Shown in pieces: positions 33,973-42,935 of a stretch of DNA of 64,000 nt (positions are counted from its first letter, which is position 1; the number at the start of each line of letters is the position of its first letter). The stretch covers positions 1 through 64,000 of the forward strand of contig NZ_BMSV01000014.1 in NCBI RefSeq assembly GCF_014649335.1. Reading direction: 5' to 3'. The notes below the pieces were generated by a model, which made no database searches, was not told where the DNA came from, and saw only the letters and a list, made by a program, of their open reading frames with translations. Source of the DNA: Streptomyces roseolilacinus. Its GTDB lineage: Bacteria > Actinomycetota > Actinomycetes > Streptomycetales > Streptomycetaceae. The position numbers and the translations under genes were made by a program.

Positions 33973-35409
33973 TCAGCTCAGCGAGGTCATCACGTGCTTG
34001 ATGCGCGTGTAGTCCTCGAATCCGTACGCCGAGAGGTCCTTGCCGTAGCCGGACTTCTTGAAGCCGCCGTGCGGCATCTCGGCGACCAGCGGGATGTGGG
34101 TGTTGATCCAGACGCAGCCGAAGTCGAGGGCCTTGGACATGCGCATCGCACGCGCGTGGTCCTTGGTCCAGACGGAGGAGGCGAGGGCGTAGTCGATGCC
34201 GTTGGCGTACGCGAGCGCCTGCTCCTCGTCACGGAACGACTGGACGGTGATGACGGGGCCGAAGACCTCGTTCTGGATGATCTCGTCGTCCTGCTTGAGG
34301 CCGGAGACGACGGTCGGCGCGTAGAAGTAGCCCTTCTCGCCGACGCGGTGGCCGCCCGCCTCCACCTTGGCGTGCGCCGGGAGGCGGTCGATGAAGCCGC
34401 CGACCTGCTTGAGCTGGTTGGCGTTGTTGAGCGGGCCGTACAGCGCGTCCTCGTCGCCGGGCGCGCCGGTCTTCGTGTCGGCGGCGGCCTTGGCGAGGGC
34501 GGCGACGAACTCGTCGTGGATCGACTCGTGGACCAGGACGCGGGTGGCGGCCGTGCAGTCCTGGCCGGCGTTGAAGAAGCCGGCGACGGAGATGTCCTCG
34601 ACGGCCTTCTCGATGTCGACGTCCTCGAAGACGACGACCGGGGCCTTGCCGCCCAGCTCCAGGTGGACGCGCTTGACGTCCTTGGCGGCCGACTCGGCGA
34701 CCTGCATGCCGGCGCGCACCGAGCCGGTGATGGAGGCCATGGCCGGGGTCGGGTGCTCGACCATCATCCGGCCGGTGTCGCGGTCGCCGCAGACGACGTT
34801 GAAGACGCCCTTGGGCAGGATCGCCCCCATGATCTCGGCGATCAGGACCGTCGAGGCGGGCGTCGTGTCGGACGGCTTGAGGACGACCGTGTTGCCCGCG
34901 GCGAGGGCCGGGGCGAACTTCCACACGGCCATCATCATCGGGTAGTTCCACGGCGCGACCTGGGCGCAGACGCCGATCGGCTCACGGCGGACGATCGAGG
35001 TCATGCCCTCCATGTACTCGCCCGCGGAGCGGCCCTCCAGCAGCCGCGCGGCGCCGGCGAAGAAGCGGATCTGGTCCACCATGGGGGGCAGTTCCTCGGT
35101 CCGCGTCAGACCGAAGGGCTTGCCGGTGTTCTCGCACTCGGCGGCGATCAGGTCCTCCGCGCGCTCCTCGAACGCGTCCGCGATCTTCAGCAGGGCCTTC
35201 TGGCGCTCGGCCGGGGTGGCGTCCCGCCAGGCGGGGAACGCCGCGGCGGCGGCCTCCATGGCGGCGTCCACGTCGGCCTGGCCCGAGAGCGGAGAGGTGG
35301 CGTAGACCTCCCCGACGGCGGGGTTGACGACGTCGATGGTCCGTCCGTCGGCGGCATCCCGGAACTCGCCGTTGATGTAGTTGCGCAGACGACGCAGTTC
35401 GGTGGTCAC
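33973..35409 (-). CDS. Gamma-aminobutyraldehyde dehydrogenase-like ALDH
   Basis: A 478-aa ALDH. It has NAD-binding APWNYPMMMAVWK, catalytic Glu in LELGGK (about residue 251) and Cys in NAGQDC (about 283), and the C-terminal PHGGFKKSGYG and EDYTRIKHVM. The GQDC form and its partners favour oxidation of aminobutyraldehyde derived from putrescine. The start is GTG 35409, with AGGAGGGG upstream. It is divergent from an Lrp regulator and omega-aminotransferase that probably make and control its substrate, and is followed by a strong terminator. Confidence 0.88.
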   Translation of the reverse strand: MTTELRRLRNYINGEFRDAADGRTIDVVNPAVGEVYATSPLSGQADVDAAMEAAAAAFPAWRDATPAERQKALLKIADAFEERAEDLIAAECENTGKPFGLTRTEELPPMVDQIRFFAGAARLLEGRSAGEYMEGMTSIVRREPIGVCAQVAPWNYPMMMAVWKFAPALAAGNTVVLKPSDTTPASTVLIAEIMGAILPKGVFNVVCGDRDTGRMMVEHPTPAMASITGSVRAGMQVAESAAKDVKRVHLELGGKAPVVVFEDVDIEKAVEDISVAGFFNAGQDCTAATRVLVHESIHDEFVAALAKAAADTKTGAPGDEDALYGPLNNANQLKQVGGFIDRLPAHAKVEAGGHRVGEKGYFYAPTVVSGLKQDDEIIQNEVFGPVITVQSFRDEEQALAYANGIDYALASSVWTKDHARAMRMSKALDFGCVWINTHIPLVAEMPHGGFKKSGYGKDLSAYGFEDYTRIKHVMTSLS

Positions 35410-35610
35410 GTGGCCACCCCTCCTGTCGATTTCGGTGTCCGTGGTCACCCTCCGGCCCGCGTGGTGTTGTCCGGTGGGTGAGACACCCAGCCTAGTCGCT
35501 GAGGCCACGCTTTCGACAGGCCCGACGCTCCACAACTTCGGATTCGGTGAGATCGAGAACTCCAGACAACGGATTTCATCATTCCCGGGTTGCAAAACCG
35601 ACGAGTCCCG
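35410..35610. promoter_or_regulatory. Divergent ALDH/Lrp promoter region
   Basis: This 201-bp region is clearly AT-richer than its surroundings between about 35500 and 35600. It holds ACAACGGA (35566-35573), the octamer also found twice before the pot operon, and a related ACAACTTCGGATTC at 35532-35545. These are good candidates for Lrp binding; no -10/-35 pair stands out. Confidence 0.4.
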
Positions 35611-36117
35611 GTGCAGAGTGAGGTCGTGGCCAGTCGAAGCGCAGACTCCAGGACCAGCAGTGGATCGTCCCCCGCGATCGACGCCGTGTCCCTGGCGATC
35701 ATCGAACAGCTCCAGGAGGACGGACGCCGTCCCTACGCCGCCATCGGCAAGGCCGTGGGCCTGTCGGAGGCGGCCGTGCGGCAGCGCGTCCAGAAGCTCC
35801 TCGACCAGAACGTGATGCAGATCGTCGCCGTCACCGACCCGCTCACCGTGGGCTTCCGGCGGCAGGCGATGCTCGGCATCAACGTCGAGGGCGACGTGGA
35901 CCCGGTGGCCGACGCGCTGACCGCCATGCCCGAGTGCGAGTACGTGGTGATGACCGCGGGCTCCTTCGACCTGATGGTGGAGGTCGTCTGCGAGGACGAC
36001 GAACACCTGCTGGACGTGATCAACAAGCGCGTCCGCACCCTCCCCGGCGTGCGCTCCACCGAGAGCTTCGTCTACCTCAAGCTCAAGAAGCAGACCTACA
36101 TGTGGGGAACCCGATAG
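35611..36117 (+). CDS. Lrp/AsnC-family transcriptional regulator
   Basis: About 168 aa. The N-terminal HTH (IDAVSLAIIEQLQEDGR, then KAVGLSEAAVRQRVQKLLDQ) is followed by a RAM/AsnC ligand-binding domain (LGINVEGDVDPVADAL, ECEYVVMTAGSFDLMVEV). Such proteins sense amino acids or related amines. The start is uncertain between GTG 35611 and GTG 35626; an upstream TTG at 35590 is less likely. The aminotransferase gene starts 2 bp after its stop, and the ALDH is divergent, so it probably regulates both. Confidence 0.9.
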   Translation: MQSEVVASRSADSRTSSGSSPAIDAVSLAIIEQLQEDGRRPYAAIGKAVGLSEAAVRQRVQKLLDQNVMQIVAVTDPLTVGFRRQAMLGINVEGDVDPVADALTAMPECEYVVMTAGSFDLMVEVVCEDDEHLLDVINKRVRTLPGVRSTESFVYLKLKKQTYMWGTR

Positions 36118-36119
36118 CC

Positions 36120-37481
36120 GTGAGCAAGGACCTCTCCAAGACCGCCTACGACCACCTGTGGATGCACTTCACCCGCATGTCGTCGTACGAGAACAGCCCC
36201 GTCCCGACCATCGTCCGCGGTGAGGGCACCTACATCTACGACGACAAGGGCAGGCGCTACCTCGACGGCCTCGCCGGCCTGTTCGTCGTCCAGGCGGGCC
36301 ACGGCCGCACCGAGCTCGCCGAGACCGCGTACAAGCAGGCGCAGGAGCTCGCGTTCTTCCCCGTGTGGTCGTACGCCCACCCGCGGGCCGTCGAGCTGGC
36401 CGAGCGCCTCGCCCACCACGCCCCCGGCGACCTGAACAAGGTCTTCTTCACCACCGGCGGCGGCGAGGCGGTGGAGACCGCCTGGAAGCTGGCGAAGCAG
36501 TACTTCAAGCTCGTCGGCAAGCCGACCAAGCACAAGGTGATCTCCCGCGCCGTCGCCTACCACGGCACGCCGCAGGGCGCCCTGTCGATCACGGGCCTGC
36601 CCGCCCTGAAGGCCCCCTTCGAGCCGCTGGTCCCCGGCGCGCACAAGGTGCCGAACACCAACATCTACCGCGCCCCGCTCTTCGGCGACGACCCGGAGGC
36701 CTTCGGCCGCTGGGCCGCCGACCAGATCGAGCAGCAGATCCTCTTCGAGGGCCCGGACACCGTCGCCGCGGTCTTCCTGGAGCCGGTGCAGAACGCCGGC
36801 GGCTGCTTCCCGCCGCCGCCCGGGTACTTCCAGCGGGTCCGCGAGATCTGCGACCGGCACGACGTGCTGCTCGTCTCCGACGAGGTCATCTGCGCCTTCG
36901 GCCGCCTCGGCACGATGTTCGCCTGCGACAAGTTCGACTACGTGCCGGACATGATCACCTGCGCCAAGGGCATGACCTCGGGCTACTCCCCGATCGGCGC
37001 GTGCATCATCTCCGACCGCCTCGCCGAGCCGTTCTACAAGGGCGGCAACACCTTCCTGCACGGCTACACCTTCGGCGGCCACCCGGTCTCCGCGGCGGTC
37101 GGCCTCGCCAACCTCGACATCTTCGAGCGCGAGAACCTCAACCAGCACGTGCTGGACAACGAGGGCGCGTTCCGCTCGACGCTGGAGAAGCTGCACGACC
37201 TGCCGATCGTCGGCGACGTGCGCGGCAACGGCTTCTTCTACGGCATCGAGCTCGTGAAGGACAAGGCCACCAAGGAGTCCTTCGACGAGGAGGAGACCGA
37301 GCGCGTCCTGTACGGCTTCCTCTCCAAGGCGCTGTTCGACAACGGTCTGTACTGCCGCGCCGACGACCGCGGCGACCCGGTCGTCCAGCTCGCCCCGCCG
37401 CTGGTCTCCGACCAGTCGACGTTCGACGAGATCGAGCAGATCCTCCGGGCCACCCTCACCGAGGCCTGGACCAAGCTCTGA
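36120..37481 (+). CDS. Class III omega-aminotransferase (putrescine/omega-amino acid type)
   Basis: A 453-aa PLP enzyme. Key motifs are FFTTGGGEAVETAWKLAKQY (phosphate binding), AYHGTPQGALSITG, VSDEVICAFGR with the PLP aspartate, and the Schiff-base Lys in TCAKGMTSGYSP (about residue 283). It resembles putrescine or beta-alanine:pyruvate transaminases rather than GabT. The start is GTG 36120, two bases after the Lrp stop. With the adjacent ALDH it would convert putrescine to gamma-aminobutyraldehyde and then GABA (inference). A strong terminator follows. Confidence 0.88.
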   Translation: MSKDLSKTAYDHLWMHFTRMSSYENSPVPTIVRGEGTYIYDDKGRRYLDGLAGLFVVQAGHGRTELAETAYKQAQELAFFPVWSYAHPRAVELAERLAHHAPGDLNKVFFTTGGGEAVETAWKLAKQYFKLVGKPTKHKVISRAVAYHGTPQGALSITGLPALKAPFEPLVPGAHKVPNTNIYRAPLFGDDPEAFGRWAADQIEQQILFEGPDTVAAVFLEPVQNAGGCFPPPPGYFQRVREICDRHDVLLVSDEVICAFGRLGTMFACDKFDYVPDMITCAKGMTSGYSPIGACIISDRLAEPFYKGGNTFLHGYTFGGHPVSAAVGLANLDIFERENLNQHVLDNEGAFRSTLEKLHDLPIVGDVRGNGFFYGIELVKDKATKESFDEEETERVLYGFLSKALFDNGLYCRADDRGDPVVQLAPPLVSDQSTFDEIEQILRATLTEAWTKL

Positions 37482-37536
37482 CCGGTCGACCGATCGGACC
37501 TGCCCTGGCCGATCGGGCCGTACGTCGGCCGGCCGC

Positions 37537-37570
37537 GGCCCGGATTCACCCGCGTGGGTGCATCCGGGCC
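37537..37570 (+). terminator. Terminator after the Lrp-aminotransferase operon
   Basis: A 15-bp stem with one mismatch: GGCCCGGAT (37537-37545), CACCC, loop GCGT, GGGTG, ATCCGGGCC (37562-37570). Confidence 0.75.
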
Positions 37571-37685
37571 TCGGCCGTCTACCGTTACGGCGGCATCCCG
37601 TGGGGGGTCCGGCGAGCCACGTGTTATGTTCCGACCGGTTCGGGGGGACACGAAGGCTCCGAGCTGACCCGAGGGGATGAGAGAC

Positions 37686-38414
37686 ATGGCGGCCCCGCCC
37701 GACAACGACGTGCTGTGGGCGCGTTCCCTGCACCACACGCACGACGGCTCCCCCGCGCTCAGCGGCGTCTCGCTCGGCGTCCACGAGGGCGAGATCCTCG
37801 CCGTCCACGGCCCGCGCGGCTGCGGAAAAACGACCCTGCTGCACTGCCTGGCCGGGCAGACCGTCCCCCAGGAGGGCGAGGTCTGGTTCGACGGCGCGCC
37901 CGTCCACACCATGAGCCCGTCCCGGCGGGAACGGCTCCGCCTCGACCGGTTCGCCTGGATCGGCCCGGAGCCCGCCCTCGTCCCCGAGCTCACCGCCTGG
38001 GAGAACACCGCGCTGCCCCTGCTGCTGCGCGGCACCCCCCGCCGGGCCGCCAAGACCGCCGCCCTCGAATGGCTGGAGCGGCTCGACGTCGGCGCCTGCG
38101 CCAAGCGGCGGCCGCGCGCCCTGCTCCAGTCGCAGCGCCAGCGCGTCGCCGTCGCCCGCGCGCTCGCCGCCGAGCCCGCCGTCCTCTTCGCCGACGAGCC
38201 CACCGCCGCCCTGCACAGCGCGGAGGGCGCGCAGGTCCTGCGCACCCTCACCGCCGCGGCGCGCTCGCACCGCATCACGGTCGTCCTCGCCACCCACGAC
38301 GCGGACGTCGCCGCCCTCGCCGACCGCACCGTCGCCCTGTTCGACGGGCGGCGCGTCAACTCCCCGGACACCCCCGGCGTGGAGGGGCGCGACACGTGCT
38401 CGCTCTCCGTCTAG
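37686..38414 (+). CDS. ABC transporter ATP-binding protein with degenerate signature
   Basis: A 242-aa ATPase. Walker A is GPRGCGKTT, Walker B VLFADEPTAAL, and the H-loop ATHD. The ABC signature is degenerate: LLQSQRQRVAVARAL in place of LSGGQ-type, so two residues thought essential for ATP sandwiching are altered. The fold and MacB/LolD-like length fit an efflux or FtsE-like system. The ATG at 37686 was preferred to 37677 because GAGGGG lies 9 nt upstream of it. It overlaps the next gene, which is probably its permease. A -10-like TATGTT lies near 37624. Confidence 0.87.
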   Translation: MAAPPDNDVLWARSLHHTHDGSPALSGVSLGVHEGEILAVHGPRGCGKTTLLHCLAGQTVPQEGEVWFDGAPVHTMSPSRRERLRLDRFAWIGPEPALVPELTAWENTALPLLLRGTPRRAAKTAALEWLERLDVGACAKRRPRALLQSQRQRVAVARALAAEPAVLFADEPTAALHSAEGAQVLRTLTAAARSHRITVVLATHDADVAALADRTVALFDGRRVNSPDTPGVEGRDTCSLSV

Positions 38415-39595
38415 CCCGCGGCGCCCACCCCTTCCTCCTGCTGCGGCGGCTGCTGGTCGTCGCGGCGTCGGCGGGGACGGGCTTCCTGCTGCTGTGCGCC
38501 CTCGGGCACGCCGTGGCGCACCCCGACCGGCCCTCCGCCTCCGTGCTCCGGCTCGCCTGGTGCGCCCTGCCGCTCGCCGCCGTCGCGTACCTGGCGGTCG
38601 CCGTGGCCCGCACCGACCCGAGCACCCGGCCCCGGCCCGGCCTCTCCTCCGTCGGGCTCGGCCCGGTCCGGCTGACCGCCATCGCGGCCGCGTCGACCGC
38701 CCTCGCCTGCACGCTCGGTTCGGCGCTCGCGTTCCTCGCCTGCCTGCACCTGCGCGGCGACCTGTCCGACCTGCCGTTCGGCGGGGCCGCCGCCGACCTG
38801 CTGGGCGGCGGGCGGCCCCTGCCGGTGCCGGCCGCGCTGACGCTGCTCGCGCTCGTCCCCCTCGTCACGTCCGTCGTCGTCGCGCTGGCCCTGCGCCCCG
38901 GCCGGGCGCGCGCCGGCAGGCGGCGGACCACCGCCCCGGCGGACGCCGGCACCGGGTCCCCCGCCGCCCGCGACCCGTTCGACCCGGCGGTCGCGCCGGC
39001 CGGCCTGCCCTGGGGCGTCGCCCTCATGGCGGCGGGCCTGGCGCTGGAGCTGTACGGGGCGCGCGGCACGGACGGCGCGGTGCCGCTGCCGGGCGGCGTG
39101 CCCGGCAGCCCCGCCCCCGTCCTGGCCGGCTGGGCCCTCACCGCCCTGGGCCTCACCGTGACCGGCCCCGGTTTCACCCACCTGTGCGGACGGCTCCTCC
39201 AGGCGTACCGGCCGGGCGCGACACGGCTCCTCGCCGGCCGCGCCCTGATGGAGGAGTCCCGCCGCGTCGGCCGGCCCCTCGGCGTGCTGTGCGCGGCCGT
39301 CTCCGCGGGGCTCACGGCGAACACCCTGTACGCGCAGGCCGACACCCGGCCCTTCGGCCCGCTGTCCGGCCTCGGCGCGCTCCTCGTCCTGGTGTGCGCG
39401 GCGACCGCCCTGTTCACCGCCGCCGTGGAGGTCCGGCAGCACCGGGCCGCCGCGGCCGGCGCCCTGCTCCGGCTCGGCGCCCCGACGGGCCTGCTCCGCT
39501 CGGCCGCGCTGCTGCGCGCGGCGGTCCTGGTGGCCGGGTTCGCCCCGCTGACCTGGCTCGTGGCCGCGCTGACGGCGCTTCCGCTCCGCCCCTGA
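38396..39595 (+). CDS. Membrane protein, probable ABC permease partner
   Basis: A 399-aa membrane protein with about eight to nine hydrophobic helices and an Arg/Pro/Ala-rich cytoplasmic stretch near residues 165-190. The start is GTG 38396, with GGAGGGG upstream, and it overlaps the ATPase gene by 19 bp. The position and topology suggest the permease of the same transporter, although I see no clear FtsX/MacB periplasmic domain. The substrate is unknown. Confidence 0.75.
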   Translation: MLALRLARGAHPFLLLRRLLVVAASAGTGFLLLCALGHAVAHPDRPSASVLRLAWCALPLAAVAYLAVAVARTDPSTRPRPGLSSVGLGPVRLTAIAAASTALACTLGSALAFLACLHLRGDLSDLPFGGAAADLLGGGRPLPVPAALTLLALVPLVTSVVVALALRPGRARAGRRRTTAPADAGTGSPAARDPFDPAVAPAGLPWGVALMAAGLALELYGARGTDGAVPLPGGVPGSPAPVLAGWALTALGLTVTGPGFTHLCGRLLQAYRPGATRLLAGRALMEESRRVGRPLGVLCAAVSAGLTANTLYAQADTRPFGPLSGLGALLVLVCAATALFTAAVEVRQHRAAAAGALLRLGAPTGLLRSAALLRAAVLVAGFAPLTWLVAALTALPLRP

Positions 39596-39641
39596 CACCG
39601 GCGGGTCCGGTGGGTTCGAACACCCCGGCTAGGGTGGCCGC

Positions 39642-40763
39642 ATGGCCATCCTCCAGCCGCACGGACACGGACACGACAACGAGATCGAGACGCTCGACGC
39701 GTTCGACCGGGCCGCCGCGGGCGGCAGCCTCGTCGGACGGCGCGTGCAGTCCCTGGACCTGACGGACCGGACGGCGGCGCTGCTGGCCGCCGACGCGACC
39801 GCCGCCGTGTTCCTCGGCTGCCGCATGGCGCCCGACGCGGCGGCCAAGGTCCGCGCCGACGGGGCACTGGTCTTCCCGCCCGTCCCCGGCGTGCCGTTCG
39901 ACCCGTACCGCGGACTCCTCTACACGCCCGGCGAGTTGTTCGACGGCCTCGACCGGGACGGGTACGCGGCGACGCCGGACGCCCGGACGTACGCGTGGTT
40001 CCAGCGGACCATGCGGGACGGCGACGTCTTCGCGTCGATGCTGCGCGCGGTGCACGACGACGCGATCTCCGACGCGCTCGACGAGCGGCTCGCCAGCGTC
40101 CCGGTCGTCGGCGTCATGGGCGGCCACGCCATGGCGCGCGGCACCGACGCGTACGCGGGCGCCGCCCGCCTGGGCCGGAGCCTGGCCCGCGCCGGGCTGA
40201 CCGTGGCCACCGGCGGCGGGCCCGGCGCGATGGAGGCGGCCAACCTCGGCGCGTACGCGGCGCCGCACCCCGACGGCATGCTCGACGAGGCGCTGCTGCT
40301 GCTCGGCAAGGAACCCTCGTACGCCCCGTCGATCGGCGACTGGGCGCGCGCCGCGTTCGACGTGCGCGACCGCTGGCCGGAGGGCGGGGACTCGATCGGC
40401 ATCCCGACCTGGTTCTACGGCCACGAGCCGCCGAACGCGTTCGCCGGGCACATCGCGAAGTACTTCGCCAACGCCACCCGCGAGGACGGCCTGCTGGCCC
40501 GCTGCACGGCCGGGGTGGTCTACCTGCCGGGCGCGGCCGGCACCGTCCAGGAGATCTTCGACAACGCCACGCCGAACTACTACGAGTCGCGCGGCGAGCC
40601 GACCCCGATGGTGCTGGTCAACCGCACCCACTGGACGGAGCACCTGCCGGCCTGGCCGCTGCTGCGGGCCCTGGCGGAGGGCCGCCCGATGGCCGCCCGC
40701 ATCGCCCTGGTCGACACGGTGGAGGAGGCCGCGCGGGAGCTGCTCCGCCTCTCGGGGCTGTAG
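39642..40763 (+). CDS. LOG-family Rossmann-fold protein
   Basis: A 373-aa cytoplasmic protein. The C-terminal two-thirds contains the LOG/lysine-decarboxylase-like nucleotide-binding motifs GVMGGHAMARG, TVATGGGPGAMEAANLG and VVYLPGAAGTVQEIFD. The family includes cytokinin-activating phosphoribohydrolases that cleave nucleoside 5'-monophosphates; this longer form has an extra N-terminal domain of about 130 residues. The function here is not established. The ATG at 39642 is the only good start. Transcribed alone, 46 bp after the transporter gene. Confidence 0.82.
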   Translation: MAILQPHGHGHDNEIETLDAFDRAAAGGSLVGRRVQSLDLTDRTAALLAADATAAVFLGCRMAPDAAAKVRADGALVFPPVPGVPFDPYRGLLYTPGELFDGLDRDGYAATPDARTYAWFQRTMRDGDVFASMLRAVHDDAISDALDERLASVPVVGVMGGHAMARGTDAYAGAARLGRSLARAGLTVATGGGPGAMEAANLGAYAAPHPDGMLDEALLLLGKEPSYAPSIGDWARAAFDVRDRWPEGGDSIGIPTWFYGHEPPNAFAGHIAKYFANATREDGLLARCTAGVVYLPGAAGTVQEIFDNATPNYYESRGEPTPMVLVNRTHWTEHLPAWPLLRALAEGRPMAARIALVDTVEEAARELLRLSGL

Positions 40764-40816
40764 TCCGCCGGGCCCCGGGCCACCGGGCCGGACCCCGGCC
40801 GCACGCGGCCGCTCCC

Positions 40817-40870
40817 GGGACGCGGTCGCTCCCCGGGACGCGGTCGCTCCCCGGGGCGCGGTCACTCCGC
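40817..40870. repeat. Three tandem 18-bp repeats
   Basis: The unit GGGACGCGGTCGCTCCCC occurs at 40817-40834 and 40835-40852 without change, and at 40853-40870 with three changes. It lies between the LOG gene and the next membrane-protein gene. Each unit starts GGGA and ends CCCC, so neighbouring units can pair. Confidence 0.8.
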
Positions 40871-40938
40871 CGCGAGGCGGAGCGGGACCCTCCCGCGGGG
40901 CGACGCCCGTGCGGGTCCGCGCCGGGAGCCTGGTGGGC

Positions 40939-41904
40939 ATGGGACCGAAGCGATGGTGGGCGGCGTGGCCGTCCTGGGCGGGGAGCGCCGCCCTCGTGTG
41001 GAGCGCGCTGTACGCGGCGGGCGCGGCGCTGGCCGCGGCGACCGGCCCGGCGTTCGGGTACGCCCCGCTCGGCGGAACCGCCCGGGGCGCGGCGGCGCAG
41101 TGGGCGTCGGCCGCGCTGTACGGGGGCGCCGCGGCGCTGGCGTACGGGATGCGGCGGTGGCCGGGGCGGGTGTGGCCCGGGTGGGCGGCGTGGGGGGTGG
41201 TGGCGCTGTGCCTGACGTCCGGGTTCGGCTTCCTGCTGAGCCTGACGCGGGTGCTGGCGTTCCTCAGCCGCGACCAGCCGCCGATGGACTGGGCCGCGTG
41301 GGCGAACCAGGGCGTCGCCGTGGCGGGCGCCGCGCTGTGGCTGGGCGCGGGGCTGGCGTACCGGCGGCGCGGGCGGGGCGTGTGCCCGCACTGCGGGGGC
41401 GCCCGCGCGGCCGCGGGCGCCCGGTCCACGCGGGCGGGGCTGGTCGCGGCGGCCGCCCTCGTGCCGTACGCGGTGATGAAGACGGCCTGGGCGCTGGGCT
41501 GGACGGCCGGGTACGTCGGCGAGGGCCGCCCCGGACTGGACCCGCGCTACGCGAGCGACCTGGCGATCCGGCTGTACGCGCACGGGGTGGACGCGACCGC
41601 CGTGCTGGCCGTCGTCGGGATGGGGCTGGCGCTGGCGCTCACCCGGCCGTGGGGCGCGGGACCGGTGCGGGCGGCGCTGCTGGCGCTCGGGTGGGCGGGG
41701 GCCGCGGCGCTCGCCCCGTTCGGGGTGTTCCTGGCGGTGGTGGGGGCGCTGGTGTGGGCCGGGCTGGTCGACGTGGGGCTCGGGGACCACGCCCCGTGGG
41801 TGGTGGCCGTCGCGTACGGGGGCTTCTCGGTGTACGGGGTGGCACTGGGGCGCGCGACGGGGGCGTACCGAGCGCGGACGCGCCGCCCGTGCGCGCGGTG
41901 CTGA
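40939..41904 (+). CDS. Polytopic membrane protein with a CPHCGG motif
   Basis: A 321-aa protein with about eight hydrophobic helices, rich in Ala/Gly/Trp. A cytoplasmic loop at about residues 140-160 carries CPHCGG, and the protein ends CARC, so two cysteine pairs could bind zinc. I do not recognise the family. The ATG at 40939 was chosen over an upstream GTG because the protein then starts just before the first helix. The next gene is convergent, with 3 bp between stops. Confidence 0.7.
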   Translation: MGPKRWWAAWPSWAGSAALVWSALYAAGAALAAATGPAFGYAPLGGTARGAAAQWASAALYGGAAALAYGMRRWPGRVWPGWAAWGVVALCLTSGFGFLLSLTRVLAFLSRDQPPMDWAAWANQGVAVAGAALWLGAGLAYRRRGRGVCPHCGGARAAAGARSTRAGLVAAAALVPYAVMKTAWALGWTAGYVGEGRPGLDPRYASDLAIRLYAHGVDATAVLAVVGMGLALALTRPWGAGPVRAALLALGWAGAAALAPFGVFLAVVGALVWAGLVDVGLGDHAPWVVAVAYGGFSVYGVALGRATGAYRARTRRPCARC

Positions 41905-41907
41905 CCC

Positions 41908-42933
41908 TCAGCCGAGGACCACGACCTCGTCCGGGACGAACGCGGCGCCGACCACCGCGCCCTCCTCCGGGGCGTCCCGCAGCGCGCACTCCGCCTCCAG
42001 CACGGGGGCGTCGGTGTCGGCGGGCCGCAGCAGGACCGCCACGTGGTGGCCGCGGAACGTGCGCCCCTCGACCGTGCACCGCAGCCCGTCGGCGGGGGCC
42101 CCGAGCCGTACGCCGGCGGGCCGCACCAGCAGCCGGGCGGCGCCCGGCGGGGTGCCGGGCGGCACCGGGAGCCTGCCCCACACCGTGTCGGCGGCGTCGC
42201 CGCTCACCGTCGCGGCGACCACGTTGTCGAAGCCGAGGAACCGCGCGACGAACTCGGACGCGGGCCGCTGCCACACCTCCAGCGGCGTGCCCGCCTGCGC
42301 GATCCTGCCCTCGTCCATGACGACGACCCGGTCGGCGAGGGCGAACGCCTCGGCCTGGTCGTGCGTGACGGCCAGCACGGTCGTGCCGAGCCGGTGGAAC
42401 AGGCCGCGCAGTTCGGTGACGAGCCGCTCGCGCAGCCCCCGGTCGAGCTGGCCGAGCGGCTCGTCCAGCATCAGCAGCCGCGGGTTGGGGGCGAGCGCCC
42501 GGGCGAGGGCGACGCGCTGCTGCTCACCGCCGGACAGGGCGGCGACGGACCGGCGCTCGGCGCCCGGCAGGCCGACGAGGTCCAGCAGGTCGGCCACCCG
42601 CGCGGCCCGCTCGGCGCGGGGCACACCGCGCATCCGCAGCCCGAACGCGACGTTCCCGGCGACGTCCCGCTGCGGGAACAGCTGGTGGTCCTGGAACATC
42701 AGGCCCACCCCGCGCCGGTGCACGGGCACCCGGGCCTGGTCGGCGCCGGCCAGGAGCACCCGGCCCGCGTCGGCCCGCAGGAGCCCGGCGACGACCCGCA
42801 GCAGGGTCGACTTGCCGCTGCCGCTCGGCCCGAGGACACAGACGGTCTCGTGCTCGCCGACCGTCAGGTCCACCGCGTCGAGGGCCGTGCGGGTGCCGAA
42901 GCGCACGGTCACGCCCTCCAGCCGAAGCAGCAT
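41908..42933 (-). CDS. Thiamine-type ABC transporter ATP-binding protein
   Basis: A 341-aa ATPase: Walker A GPSGSGKST, signature LSGGEQQRVALARAL, Walker B LLMLDEPLGQLD, H-loop VTHDQ, and a C-terminal TOBE-like part. Third gene of a thiB-thiP-thiQ type operon under a TPP riboswitch. The ATG at 42933 has GGGGGAG upstream and lies 2 bp after the permease stop. It energises uptake of thiamine or its phosphates. Confidence 0.88.
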   Translation of the reverse strand: MLLRLEGVTVRFGTRTALDAVDLTVGEHETVCVLGPSGSGKSTLLRVVAGLLRADAGRVLLAGADQARVPVHRRGVGLMFQDHQLFPQRDVAGNVAFGLRMRGVPRAERAARVADLLDLVGLPGAERRSVAALSGGEQQRVALARALAPNPRLLMLDEPLGQLDRGLRERLVTELRGLFHRLGTTVLAVTHDQAEAFALADRVVVMDEGRIAQAGTPLEVWQRPASEFVARFLGFDNVVAATVSGDAADTVWGRLPVPPGTPPGAARLLVRPAGVRLGAPADGLRCTVEGRTFRGHHVAVLLRPADTDAPVLEAECALRDAPEEGAVVGAAFVPDEVVVLG

Positions 42934-42935
42934 CG

